A stretch of DNA of 64,000 bases. Source: Acinetobacter nosocomialis. GTDB taxonomy: Bacteria > Pseudomonadota > Gammaproteobacteria > Pseudomonadales > Moraxellaceae. The stretch covers positions 1,984,001-2,048,000 of the forward strand of contig CP107049.1 of the NCBI GenBank assembly GCA_025736915.1. The letters run 5' to 3'. This document shows positions 56,911-64,000 of this stretch, in pieces. Under the pieces are notes generated by a model. The model worked only from the letters and a program-made list of their open reading frames with translations. It made no database searches and was not told where the DNA came from. How positions within the stretch are numbered: the stretch's first letter is position 1; the number at the start of each line of letters is the position of its first letter. A program made the position numbers and the translations under genes.

Positions 56911-58452
56911 ATGGCATTGTGGCGATCGACTTTTATTGTCAGTGCGATGACGATGTTGTCACGGGTATTGGGTTTAGTACGAGATGTCGTATTGCTCAAT
57001 GTGTTTGGTGCGGGTAAAGATTTCGATACCTTTGTCGTTGCTTTTCGTATTCCCAACTTCTTTCGAAGGTTATTTGCAGAAGGAGCTTTCTCGCAAGCTT
57101 TTATTCCGGTACTAACCGAATATAAAACAGGTCGAGCACATGCTGAAGTTCAAATCTTGATTAGTCGGGTATTTGGTTGCTTACTCACAGTCATGACCTT
57201 ACTCACTTTCGTGGCTATGGTCTTAGCACCTGCAATCATCTATATGTATGCGCCGGGTTTCCATAATGACCCTGAAAAGTTCGATTTAGCGGTCAGCATG
57301 TTCCGTCTGACTATTCCATATTTAATGTTTATGTCACTGACTGCTTTTGCCAGCAGTATCTTAAACAGTTACGGTTCTTTTGCTTCCCCAGCTTTTTCAC
57401 CTGTATTGCTCAATGTAGCAATGATTGCAGGTGCATGGTGGCTTACGCCATATATGGCTGAGCCAATTAAAGCATTAGGATGGTCAGTTGTAGCAGCGGG
57501 TATTTTACAGTTAGCTGTACAAATTCCTGAGTTATGGCGTAAAAACCTCTTAATTCCACCTAAAGTTGATTTTAAACACGAGGGTGTAGAACGTATTTTA
57601 AAATTAATGCTTCCTGCATTATTTGGCGTATCTGTAACTCAGATTAACCTGTTGTTAAATACAATTTGGGCATCTTTCATGCAAGATGGTTCGGTATCTT
57701 GGCTCTATAGTGCTGAGCGTATGACGGAACTACCTTTAGGTTTAATTGGTGTTGCGATTGGTACAGTAATTTTACCTTCGCTTTCAGCACGCCATGCTGA
57801 GCAAGATCAAGAAAAGTTCCGCGGTATGATCGACTGGGCAGCAAAAGTTATTGTATTGGTGGGATTACCAGCAAGTATTGCTTTATTTATGCTTTCTACA
57901 CCGATTATTCAAGCTCTATTCCAACGTGGTGAGTTTGACCTACATGACACTCAAATGACTGCACTTGCATTGCAATGTATGAGTGCTGGTGTAATTTCCT
58001 TTATGTTAATTAAGGTATTCGCACCGGGTTTCTATGCTCAGCAAGATACCAAAACACCAGTCCGTGTGGGTTTAATGTCTGTTGCCGCAAATGCCATTTT
58101 AAACGTTGTATTTATTGGATTCTTTAAACTAATCAATTGGCAGGCTGAACATATGGCGCTTGCACTGGCATCTTCTGGTTCAGCTTTGGTAAATGCTGGT
58201 TTACTCTACTTCTATCTACATAAGCGTAATATTTTCCGATTTGGCGCGCATTGGAAAAAATTAGTCCTTCAATATGGTTTAGCAAATCTTGCCATGATTG
58301 CAGCGCTTTGGTTTGGGTTAAGTTGGTACAACGGTGAACTTTCTCAATGGATCCGCATTGCTGAGGTCGCAGGTCTATGCGTAGTAGGCGTAATCGCTTA
58401 CTTAATTGGCTTACTGATTACTGGTTTTAGACCGAGAGATTTAAAACATTAA
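56911..58452 (+). CDS. murJ: Lipid II flippase MurJ
   Basis: Moves lipid II across the inner membrane for peptidoglycan synthesis. The start MALWRSTFIVS with AGGTGA before it is preferred over a GTG three codons upstream. The 513-residue protein has about fourteen helices. Family landmarks: the N-terminal MLSRVLGLVRDVVLLNVFGAG, RIPNFFRRLFAEGAFSQAFIPVL and FAPGFYAQQDTKTPVRVG; the charged residues in these segments line the central cavity. An essential gene, followed by a strong terminator. Confidence 0.96.
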   Translation: MALWRSTFIVSAMTMLSRVLGLVRDVVLLNVFGAGKDFDTFVVAFRIPNFFRRLFAEGAFSQAFIPVLTEYKTGRAHAEVQILISRVFGCLLTVMTLLTFVAMVLAPAIIYMYAPGFHNDPEKFDLAVSMFRLTIPYLMFMSLTAFASSILNSYGSFASPAFSPVLLNVAMIAGAWWLTPYMAEPIKALGWSVVAAGILQLAVQIPELWRKNLLIPPKVDFKHEGVERILKLMLPALFGVSVTQINLLLNTIWASFMQDGSVSWLYSAERMTELPLGLIGVAIGTVILPSLSARHAEQDQEKFRGMIDWAAKVIVLVGLPASIALFMLSTPIIQALFQRGEFDLHDTQMTALALQCMSAGVISFMLIKVFAPGFYAQQDTKTPVRVGLMSVAANAILNVVFIGFFKLINWQAEHMALALASSGSALVNAGLLYFYLHKRNIFRFGAHWKKLVLQYGLANLAMIAALWFGLSWYNGELSQWIRIAEVAGLCVVGVIAYLIGLLITGFRPRDLKH

Positions 58453-58455
58453 AAT

Positions 58456-58486
58456 AAAAAAGCGATCATTGATGATCGCTTTTTTT
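58456..58486. terminator. Bidirectional terminator after murJ
   Basis: A perfect AAGCGATCAT stem with A5 and T7 flanks lies between murJ and the convergent fklB gene. Confidence 0.9.
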
Positions 58487-58500
58487 CTAACTAAAAAAAA

Positions 58501-59196
58501 TTATTTTGGCAAAACTTGTAGTAATTCAACATCAAAAATTAAAGTGCTATTTGGACCGATGCTATCACCAGCGCCTACTTCACCATAAGCAAGTTTAGCT
58601 GGGATGAAGAAACGGGTTTTACCGCCTTCTTTCATGGTTTGTAAGCCTTCTGTCCAGCCTGCAATAACTTGGTTTAATTGGAAATCTACAGGGTGATTAC
58701 GTGCAATTGAGCTATCAAAAACAGTCCCATCGAGTAAACGACCTTCATAGTTAACTTTTACACGAGAGGTGGCTTTAGGTGTTTTACCAGAACCTTCTTT
58801 TAATATCTGATATTGCAACCCAGATTTGGTTGTAATTACACCAGATTTTTTAGCATTTTCTGCAAGGAAAGCAGCGCCAGCCTGAGCATTTTGTTGACCT
58901 AATTTTTGAAACTCGACGAGCTGTTTAGCTTCTAAAGTTTTCTTATACTCATTAATTGCTTTCGCCATTTCTTCGTCTGTTAAGCGGGCATTTTTTTTCT
59001 GTGCACCTTCTTGAAGACCTTGGTAAAAGATATCAAGATTTAAATCTGTTAATGCATCAGTATTATTACGACCCATTAAATAGCCATAACTATAGCTAAA
59101 CTGATCCTTTGCTGGACTTTTATTTGTTATCGGTGTGGCAGCAAGAACAGATAAACTCATTGTTGATGCTGCAATAAACAAACTAATTTTTTTCAT
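58501..59196 (-). CDS. fklB: FKBP-type peptidyl-prolyl isomerase FklB-like
   Basis: A 231-residue periplasmic isomerase with signal peptide (start MKKISLFIAA, cleavage near VLAA). It has an N-terminal FKBP_N dimerisation domain (about 25-125: DQFSYSYGYLMGRN) and a C-terminal FKBP domain (about 130-231). FKBP landmarks are VKVNYEGRLLDGTVFDSS and FQLNQVIAGWTEGLQTMKEG, then FFIPAKLAYGE and STLIFDVELL. It assists outer-membrane and periplasmic protein folding. The ATG start is preferred over an upstream TTG since GGAAA precedes it. Confidence 0.9.
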   Translation of the reverse strand: MKKISLFIAASTMSLSVLAATPITNKSPAKDQFSYSYGYLMGRNNTDALTDLNLDIFYQGLQEGAQKKNARLTDEEMAKAINEYKKTLEAKQLVEFQKLGQQNAQAGAAFLAENAKKSGVITTKSGLQYQILKEGSGKTPKATSRVKVNYEGRLLDGTVFDSSIARNHPVDFQLNQVIAGWTEGLQTMKEGGKTRFFIPAKLAYGEVGAGDSIGPNSTLIFDVELLQVLPK

Positions 59197-59245
59197 GCCA
59201 TTTTCCAAAAAAACAGGAGAGTATAACGACTCTCCTGAATTGTTA

Positions 59246-59968
59246 TTATTTCACTGAAATAAGTTCTACATCAAAAATCAGTGTACTGTTTGCTGGGATC
59301 CCTGGAAGTTCTTGTGGACCGTATGCAAGGTTTGATGGGATAAAGAAAGTCGCTTTTCCGCCTTCTTTCATGAGTTGAAGACCTTCAGTCCAACCTGGAA
59401 TGACCTGATTAAGAGGGAACTCAACCGGCTGACCACGTTTATAAGAACTATCAAAAACCTGACCGTTAATTAAACGACCTTCATAATGTACTTTAACAAC
59501 GGACTGAGCTGTTGGCTGCTTACCGGTACCTTCTTTAGTAATGATATATTGCAAGCCTGATGCAGTGGTTTTTACCCCAGCTTTAGTTTTGTTTTCAGTA
59601 AGGAATTGTGCATCTGCAGATTCAGAAGTTGTACCTGCTTGCTCTGATTTTTCTTGATGCTGCATTTTTTGTTGTAACTCTTTTTCATAAGCTGCAACAG
59701 CTGCTTTTAAATCTTCTTGAGTATAAGCACTTGGCTGCTTGCTACGAGCATCATGGATCCCTTGAACAAAGGCCTTAGTATCCAATTCTGGAGGAGTTTG
59801 CTGTGCAACTTCATAACCAAGAACATAACTGATTTTTTGAATTGGAGAAGCATTTTTGTCTGCTTTACGTCCGACTTCTGTGGTCGGATGTTGAGTTGCA
59901 TAATATACAGGTACAAGTGCAGCACCGCCTAAAACTACAGCGACAGCAATGGGTAAGGCTTTACTCAT
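59246..59968 (-). CDS. fkpA: FKBP-type peptidyl-prolyl isomerase FkpA
   Basis: A 240-residue paralogue of the neighbouring isomerase and the usual left-border gene of the A. baumannii capsule locus. The start MSKALPIAVAVVLGGAALVP gives a membrane segment without a clear cleavage site, so it may be anchored. It has an N-terminal dimerisation domain (IQKISYVLGYEVAQQ), a Gln/Glu-rich linker and the FKBP domain: VKVHYEGRLINGQVFDSS, FPLNQVIPGWTEGLQLMKEG and FFIPSNLAYGPQ. A 49-base gap to fklB on the same strand suggests co-transcription. Confidence 0.92.
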   Translation of the reverse strand: MSKALPIAVAVVLGGAALVPVYYATQHPTTEVGRKADKNASPIQKISYVLGYEVAQQTPPELDTKAFVQGIHDARSKQPSAYTQEDLKAAVAAYEKELQQKMQHQEKSEQAGTTSESADAQFLTENKTKAGVKTTASGLQYIITKEGTGKQPTAQSVVKVHYEGRLINGQVFDSSYKRGQPVEFPLNQVIPGWTEGLQLMKEGGKATFFIPSNLAYGPQELPGIPANSTLIFDVELISVK

Positions 59969-60120
59969 AAAAGGTTCCAAAAATAATCATTTGAGTCTAA
60001 AAGGCTGCTTCGATCTTAGCATGCTTCGACTTAAGCATAGAATGTTTAACAAAAAAAACGAGTGGTTTTTTTATATATTTTAGTTAGTTTTAATTTGGCG
60101 AAACTTAAAAAATCAAATAA

Positions 60121-60149
60121 AAAAACCGAATCATTTGATCCGGCTTTTT
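60121..60149 (-). terminator. Terminator of the wza-wzb-wzc operon
   Basis: A CCGGATCA / TGATTCGG stem with one mismatch pair is followed by T7 on the minus strand, 15 bases after the wzc stop. Confidence 0.8.
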
Positions 60150-60163
60150 AAGAAAACTCTTAA

Positions 60164-62359
60164 TTAATCTTCTTTTTGTGCTTTATATGCATAAGCATAG
60201 TTATAGCCATAACCACCGCCACTAGAGCGTTGAATATCGTTAAGGATAAAGCCATTCACCTTAACACCAGCTTGTTCAAAGCGGTTAACTGTTAACTCAA
60301 GCTCTTTCATATGAGACTTAGCATAACGAGCAACAATTAAGTTCACACCAGTATATTGAGAAATAATAATACCATCAGTTACTGCAAGCACTGGTGGAGT
60401 ATCAATAATGATATGGTCATATTGAGTTTGGAACTTCTCTAGTAAATCTTTAAATTGTGTAGAGCTCAACATTTCTGATGGGTTGGTTGGACTCTTACCA
60501 CGGGTAATCACGTCGAGATTCGCAACTTGCGTTTTATGTAAAACTTGTGTCAAGTCAGCTTGGCCACTTAGTAATTCAGAAAGACCAGGTTTTACGTCAA
60601 CATCGAAGTATTTATGCATATAACCACGGCGCATATCAGCATCGATTAGTAATACACGTTTATTCCCTTGTGCAAAAATAGTTGCTAGGTTAGTCGAAAT
60701 AAAAGATTTACCAACTTCTGGAGATGGGCCCGCTATCATAATGATATTATTTTTCGCACTCGCTAATGCAAAGTGAATCGCAGTACGGATACTACGTAAG
60801 CTCTCAATTGCAATATCATCACTACTTTTAACTGCTAAAATAGGAATACTCTTTTTCTTTTTCAAGATATTCATACGAATTTCCTGAATAGGAGAGCGTG
60901 GTACAGTTGCATAAACAGGCAAATCTAATTCGTTTTCAATTTGAGTAGAATCTTTAACTCCACTACGCATCATGTTACGTAATAATGCAATTAATACACC
61001 GATAAATCCACCGGCTAATATTGAAAGAATTAAGACAATCAGTTTTTTAGGTTTAACTGGTTTAACTGGTTCTACAGCAGTATCGATAATACGGACATTA
61101 CCAATTTCACCTGCATTAGCAATTTTGAGTTGCTGATATGAGTTGAGTAATGATGTATATAGCTCAGTATTGACCTTTACATCACGATAGAGCTGTAAGT
61201 ATAAACGTTGTGTTTCAGGAAGTTGAGTTAAACGATTATTAAGATCAGTAATCTTTTTATTAATCTCTGCAATTTGTGCATCTATTTGCAAGATTAATGG
61301 ATGATCATTAGTATATTTAGCAGAAAGCTCAGCTTGTTTCTGTTGTAACTCAATTTTAAGCTTTTCTAAATCAATATTTTGTTTAAGTAATAATTCAGAC
61401 TCAGCATTAACATCTACCGTTTTGTACTTTTCACGGAACTGGTTAAATTTGATCTCAGAATCTTCGAGTTGTTTTCTCAGTTCTGGTAACTGCTTTTCAA
61501 GGAAGGTTAAAGTTTGTTTAGATTCTAGAGATTTTCTCTCAATATTTTGTTCATGGTAAACGGTTAAAATATTATTGAGTACTTGGGTGATATGCTGTGG
61601 ATCTTGACCTAAATAACTTAAACCGATAACACCAGTCATTTTGCCTTTTTCGGCAATAGAATAGATTGAATTAAATTGATTTATGGCAGTCAAAAGGGCT
61701 AATTTGGTCAAAGTATAACTTTTACCATTAAAATTACCTCGCATATCGATTTGAACTTGCCATAAACCTTTATTTGAATTTAATGTATTTTGTTTGTTTA
61801 ACTGACCATTAAATACAATTTGATCTTTATAGATTAAATTAAAACTATTTGTATCTTTAAATTCTAATTGTAAAGGTTTATCCAGATAATATTCAGGTAC
61901 ATTCAGTTGCCGAATGATCAAGTCATTACCTTTTATCGAGTAAATAACCGCGTCATGATGGTACTCGAGTTTACTTTTATCTTGAGAGACTAATTTACTC
62001 ATCAACCCAGATTGATTATCTTTGATTCTAATATCCAGATTGAGGTTATGGATAACTTGCCCCAAAACCATACGAGACTTCAAGATCTCAATTTCTGCAT
62101 CAGTAGGAGACTTTTGTCCTAAGCCACCTGTTACTTTGGAGAGATCTCCAAGTAAAGCAGCAGAGGCAGCGCCTTTACTATCTTCAACCTGTACCATTGC
62201 ATCTACAGAATAAGTATCTGGTGTTATGCGTAGATATAGTAGCGCACAAATTAAACTTAAGATCACGCAGCATGCTATGATTTTCCACTGCGCAATCAAA
62301 GAAAAGAATAACTCTTTTAAATCAATGCTATCTTCGCTAGTTTTGGAGTTTTGCTTCAT
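60164..62359 (-). CDS. wzc: Capsule polysaccharide co-polymerase and tyrosine autokinase Wzc
   Basis: Controls capsule chain length and assembly through cycles of tyrosine phosphorylation. The 731-residue protein has a cytoplasmic N-terminus, a first membrane helix near residue 28 and a large periplasmic Wzz-type domain. A coiled-coil section spans about 270-400 and a second helix is near 440. A cytoplasmic BY-kinase domain follows, with Walker A GPSPEVGKS (544-552), Walker A' VLLIDADMRRG and Walker B HIIIDTPPV. The C-terminal tyrosine cluster YGYNYAYAY (717-725, five Tyr) is the phosphorylation target reversed by Wzb. Order wza-wzb-wzc is conserved. Confidence 0.96.
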   Translation of the reverse strand: MKQNSKTSEDSIDLKELFFSLIAQWKIIACCVILSLICALLYLRITPDTYSVDAMVQVEDSKGAASAALLGDLSKVTGGLGQKSPTDAEIEILKSRMVLGQVIHNLNLDIRIKDNQSGLMSKLVSQDKSKLEYHHDAVIYSIKGNDLIIRQLNVPEYYLDKPLQLEFKDTNSFNLIYKDQIVFNGQLNKQNTLNSNKGLWQVQIDMRGNFNGKSYTLTKLALLTAINQFNSIYSIAEKGKMTGVIGLSYLGQDPQHITQVLNNILTVYHEQNIERKSLESKQTLTFLEKQLPELRKQLEDSEIKFNQFREKYKTVDVNAESELLLKQNIDLEKLKIELQQKQAELSAKYTNDHPLILQIDAQIAEINKKITDLNNRLTQLPETQRLYLQLYRDVKVNTELYTSLLNSYQQLKIANAGEIGNVRIIDTAVEPVKPVKPKKLIVLILSILAGGFIGVLIALLRNMMRSGVKDSTQIENELDLPVYATVPRSPIQEIRMNILKKKKSIPILAVKSSDDIAIESLRSIRTAIHFALASAKNNIIMIAGPSPEVGKSFISTNLATIFAQGNKRVLLIDADMRRGYMHKYFDVDVKPGLSELLSGQADLTQVLHKTQVANLDVITRGKSPTNPSEMLSSTQFKDLLEKFQTQYDHIIIDTPPVLAVTDGIIISQYTGVNLIVARYAKSHMKELELTVNRFEQAGVKVNGFILNDIQRSSGGGYGYNYAYAYKAQKED

Positions 62360-62380
62360 AAATTTACAACTAATACAGAT

Positions 62381-62809
62381 TTATAATTGAGTACGCCAAT
62401 CTTGCACATAGCTTTGAATGTTCTGGCAAGTGTGATCGAAAAAAGCTTGGTCATGTTGATAAGGATCAGGTACGTTTTGTCCTTGCCAATGACCAAGTCT
62501 AAAAATTTTACCTTTAGCAAATGGCCAAGTTTGTTCAATATGCTTTTGTTGATTATTACTCATGACCAGAATCAAATCATTTTGTTTAATTAATTCGGCA
62601 TTAAGCTGACGAGCAATATGAGGGCGCATATCGATACTCAGCTGATCCATACAATGAATGGCCTTATCATCCGCAGCATGACCTACTAATGCAGAAATAC
62701 CCGCAGAAGAAATATTTAAAGTTGGGTGTTGGGCTTTTAAAAAGTACTCTGCCATTGGACTACGGCAAATATTGCCTACACAAACCACCAAAATATTTTT
62801 AATATTCAT
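62381..62809 (-). CDS. wzb: Low-molecular-weight protein tyrosine phosphatase Wzb
   Basis: Dephosphorylates the Wzc tyrosine tail. The 142-residue protein carries the phosphatase loop VCVGNICRSPMAEY (CX5R motif, Cys at about residue 10) at the N-terminus and the general-acid Asp in NVPDPYQ near residue 110. Length is standard. It begins two bases after the wza stop and ends 21 bases before wzc. Confidence 0.96.
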   Translation of the reverse strand: MNIKNILVVCVGNICRSPMAEYFLKAQHPTLNISSAGISALVGHAADDKAIHCMDQLSIDMRPHIARQLNAELIKQNDLILVMSNNQQKHIEQTWPFAKGKIFRLGHWQGQNVPDPYQHDQAFFDHTCQNIQSYVQDWRTQL

Positions 62810-62811
62810 TT

Positions 62812-63912
62812 CTAGTTATTTCCTAGCAACTGGAATGAATAAATGGCACTAGCGAATGGTACGATTTGACCAATAACTCGTTGCCAACGCGTTAAGCCCG
62901 TTGCATCGATATATACAATATCATTTTTTTGCATTCGGAACTGATTAGATAGTGCAAGATTGCCGATATTACTTAAATTAAGCTGATAAATAGTTGATTG
63001 CTTATTTTGTAAATTGGTACGCATGACATAAATACGAGCCGCACTTGCAGAATATGGGTTAATTCCCTGACTTTCACCAAGTACATCACTTAGAGTCATT
63101 CCCTCATCGCGTAAATTGATAGCTTCATTTTTATTTGATTCACCCATAACATAGAGTTTTTGATCTTGTTTTGTATTAACGAAAATAGTGTCATTTGGCT
63201 GCACTAATAATTTATGTAAAGAATATCCTTGTCTTTCTAAATTTATCGCATTTAAGCTATAAGTTTGACCGTTCCTTATTAATTGGATATTTGTATTGTC
63301 GCCTGTTTGAGGATTAACTCCACCTGCCATACTCAATGCAGAGTAAACACTGATAGGCTGATCATCTAAAGTATATTGTCCACTTTTTTGGACCTGACCA
63401 TTGACATAGAAGCGTCGACCTTCATAAGACAGTACTCGAACAATAACGTCTGGCGTTTTTAAGTATTTTGCAAACTGATTGCGTAATAATCGTGTCGTTT
63501 CTGGAACAGTTTTACCGGCAACATGAATTTGTCCAATTAGAGGAAGTTGTATATTTCCATCTATATCAATTGGATAACCTGTGTTAATAGATTCTTTATC
63601 TTGTGTAGGTGGGGTGATTTCCGGGTATGCCCAAAGCTGAATAGACAATATATCATAAGGGCTTAAGCGATATTGATAATGTGAGCTATTAAAAAGAGAG
63701 CTGATATTATTATTTGGGTGTATAATTTCTGAATTAAGTTTAGAAACATTATCTTGATTGAGTTGTACTACAGAGATTTCTGCTCCTTGTTCTGTTCTAA
63801 ATGTCCCGTGTTCAGGTAAGTCATAAGTGTGTAATCCTGAGGTGACTGCGCATCCTGTAAACGAAAGTGAAATGGCTAAAAATAATAATGTGCTCTGATA
63901 CTTCACATTCAA
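62812..63912 (-). CDS. wza: Capsule outer-membrane export lipoprotein Wza
   Basis: Outer-membrane channel for capsule export. The 366-residue protein has a signal sequence ending FTGC (lipobox, Cys about residue 21) and the polysaccharide export domain LSPYDILSIQLWAYPEIT with IDIDGNIQLPLIGQIHVAGKTV. Two SLBB-type beta-grasp domains follow (about 170-330: VNGQVQKSGQYTLDDQPIS and VMGESNKNEAINLRDEGMT). The C-terminal helix forms the membrane pore in the homologue. First gene of the operon; the 88 bases to the window end are its upstream region, with AAGGG before the start. Confidence 0.95.
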   Translation of the reverse strand: MNVKYQSTLLFLAISLSFTGCAVTSGLHTYDLPEHGTFRTEQGAEISVVQLNQDNVSKLNSEIIHPNNNISSLFNSSHYQYRLSPYDILSIQLWAYPEITPPTQDKESINTGYPIDIDGNIQLPLIGQIHVAGKTVPETTRLLRNQFAKYLKTPDVIVRVLSYEGRRFYVNGQVQKSGQYTLDDQPISVYSALSMAGGVNPQTGDNTNIQLIRNGQTYSLNAINLERQGYSLHKLLVQPNDTIFVNTKQDQKLYVMGESNKNEAINLRDEGMTLSDVLGESQGINPYSASAARIYVMRTNLQNKQSTIYQLNLSNIGNLALSNQFRMQKNDIVYIDATGLTRWQRVIGQIVPFASAIYSFQLLGNN

Positions 63913-64000
63913 ACCCTTTACTGTTTGTAATTCAATGATACTTTGTATGAAGATACACTGAATTGTAGTCTATAATTAACCCAAATCATACTTTATTTGT

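Noticed and set aside
62047..62055. DnaA-box-like TTATCCATA within wzc
   Set aside because: A single one-mismatch site in coding sequence is expected by chance.

Overview
The window looks like Acinetobacter, most likely A. baumannii or a close member of that complex. The support is the low-GC gammaproteobacterial gene content, a 16S-Ile-Ala-23S-5S rRNA operon, and fkpA directly beside wzc-wzb-wza, which is the usual left border of the A. baumannii capsule (K) locus. Nearly everything is core chromosome. I see no transposase, integrase, prophage or CRISPR array.

Layout. 0-9 kb: glutathionylspermidine-synthase-like gene with a DUF1190 lipoprotein, a TerC transporter behind a Mn(II) riboswitch, a PAP2 phosphatase, LtrA-like protein, mpl, a DUF486 protein and purEK. 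9.0-9.7 kb: a gene-free AT-rich stretch with regularly spaced GAATTTAAA-type repeats and three DnaA-box-like sites. 9.7-21.6 kb: lytic transglycosylase, two tandem metzincin proteases, grpE-dnaK behind heat-shock-type promoters, a LysR/MBL-fold divergent pair, small lipoproteins, an esterase and a cyclophilin. 21.7-27.4 kb: one rRNA operon. 27.5-36.1 kb: ribF-ileS-lspA-fkpB, a TDT-family transporter, a nucleosidase and a TetR regulator. 36.4-42.9 kb: alkanesulfonate operon ssuAADCB, then argA. 43-47 kb: two RcnB-like proteins, ubiG-mupP-yciK and dsbA. 47.3-51.4 kb: TetR regulators and the DesT-controlled desaturase operon. 51.4-60 kb: rph, a small lipoprotein, phospholipase C, nadC, ampD, murJ and two FKBP isomerases. 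60.1-64 kb: wzc, wzb and wza.

How genes work together. mpl, mupP and ampD all belong to murein recycling; murJ, lytic transglycosylase and a BcrC-like PAP2 enzyme are also envelope genes. The ssu genes take up and desulfonate alkanesulfonates but lack ssuE. DesT-DesC-DesB adjust membrane unsaturation.

Most notable observations: (1) the iteron-like repeat array with DnaA-box-like sites between purK and the transglycosylase; (2) two copies of the same 16-bp parS sequence in opposite orientation, one intergenic and one inside the ssuC coding sequence, which marks the region as origin-proximal; (3) a legible terminator/anti-terminator switch in the TerC riboswitch; (4) three DesT-like operators around one promoter; (5) an exact 171-bp tandem duplication covering the end of the desaturase gene; (6) a palindrome cluster and two small genes (44 and 55 aa) around the phospholipase C gene; (7) an MBL-fold protein that has lost its zinc-binding histidines. 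All functions are read from sequence by eye; no database search was possible.
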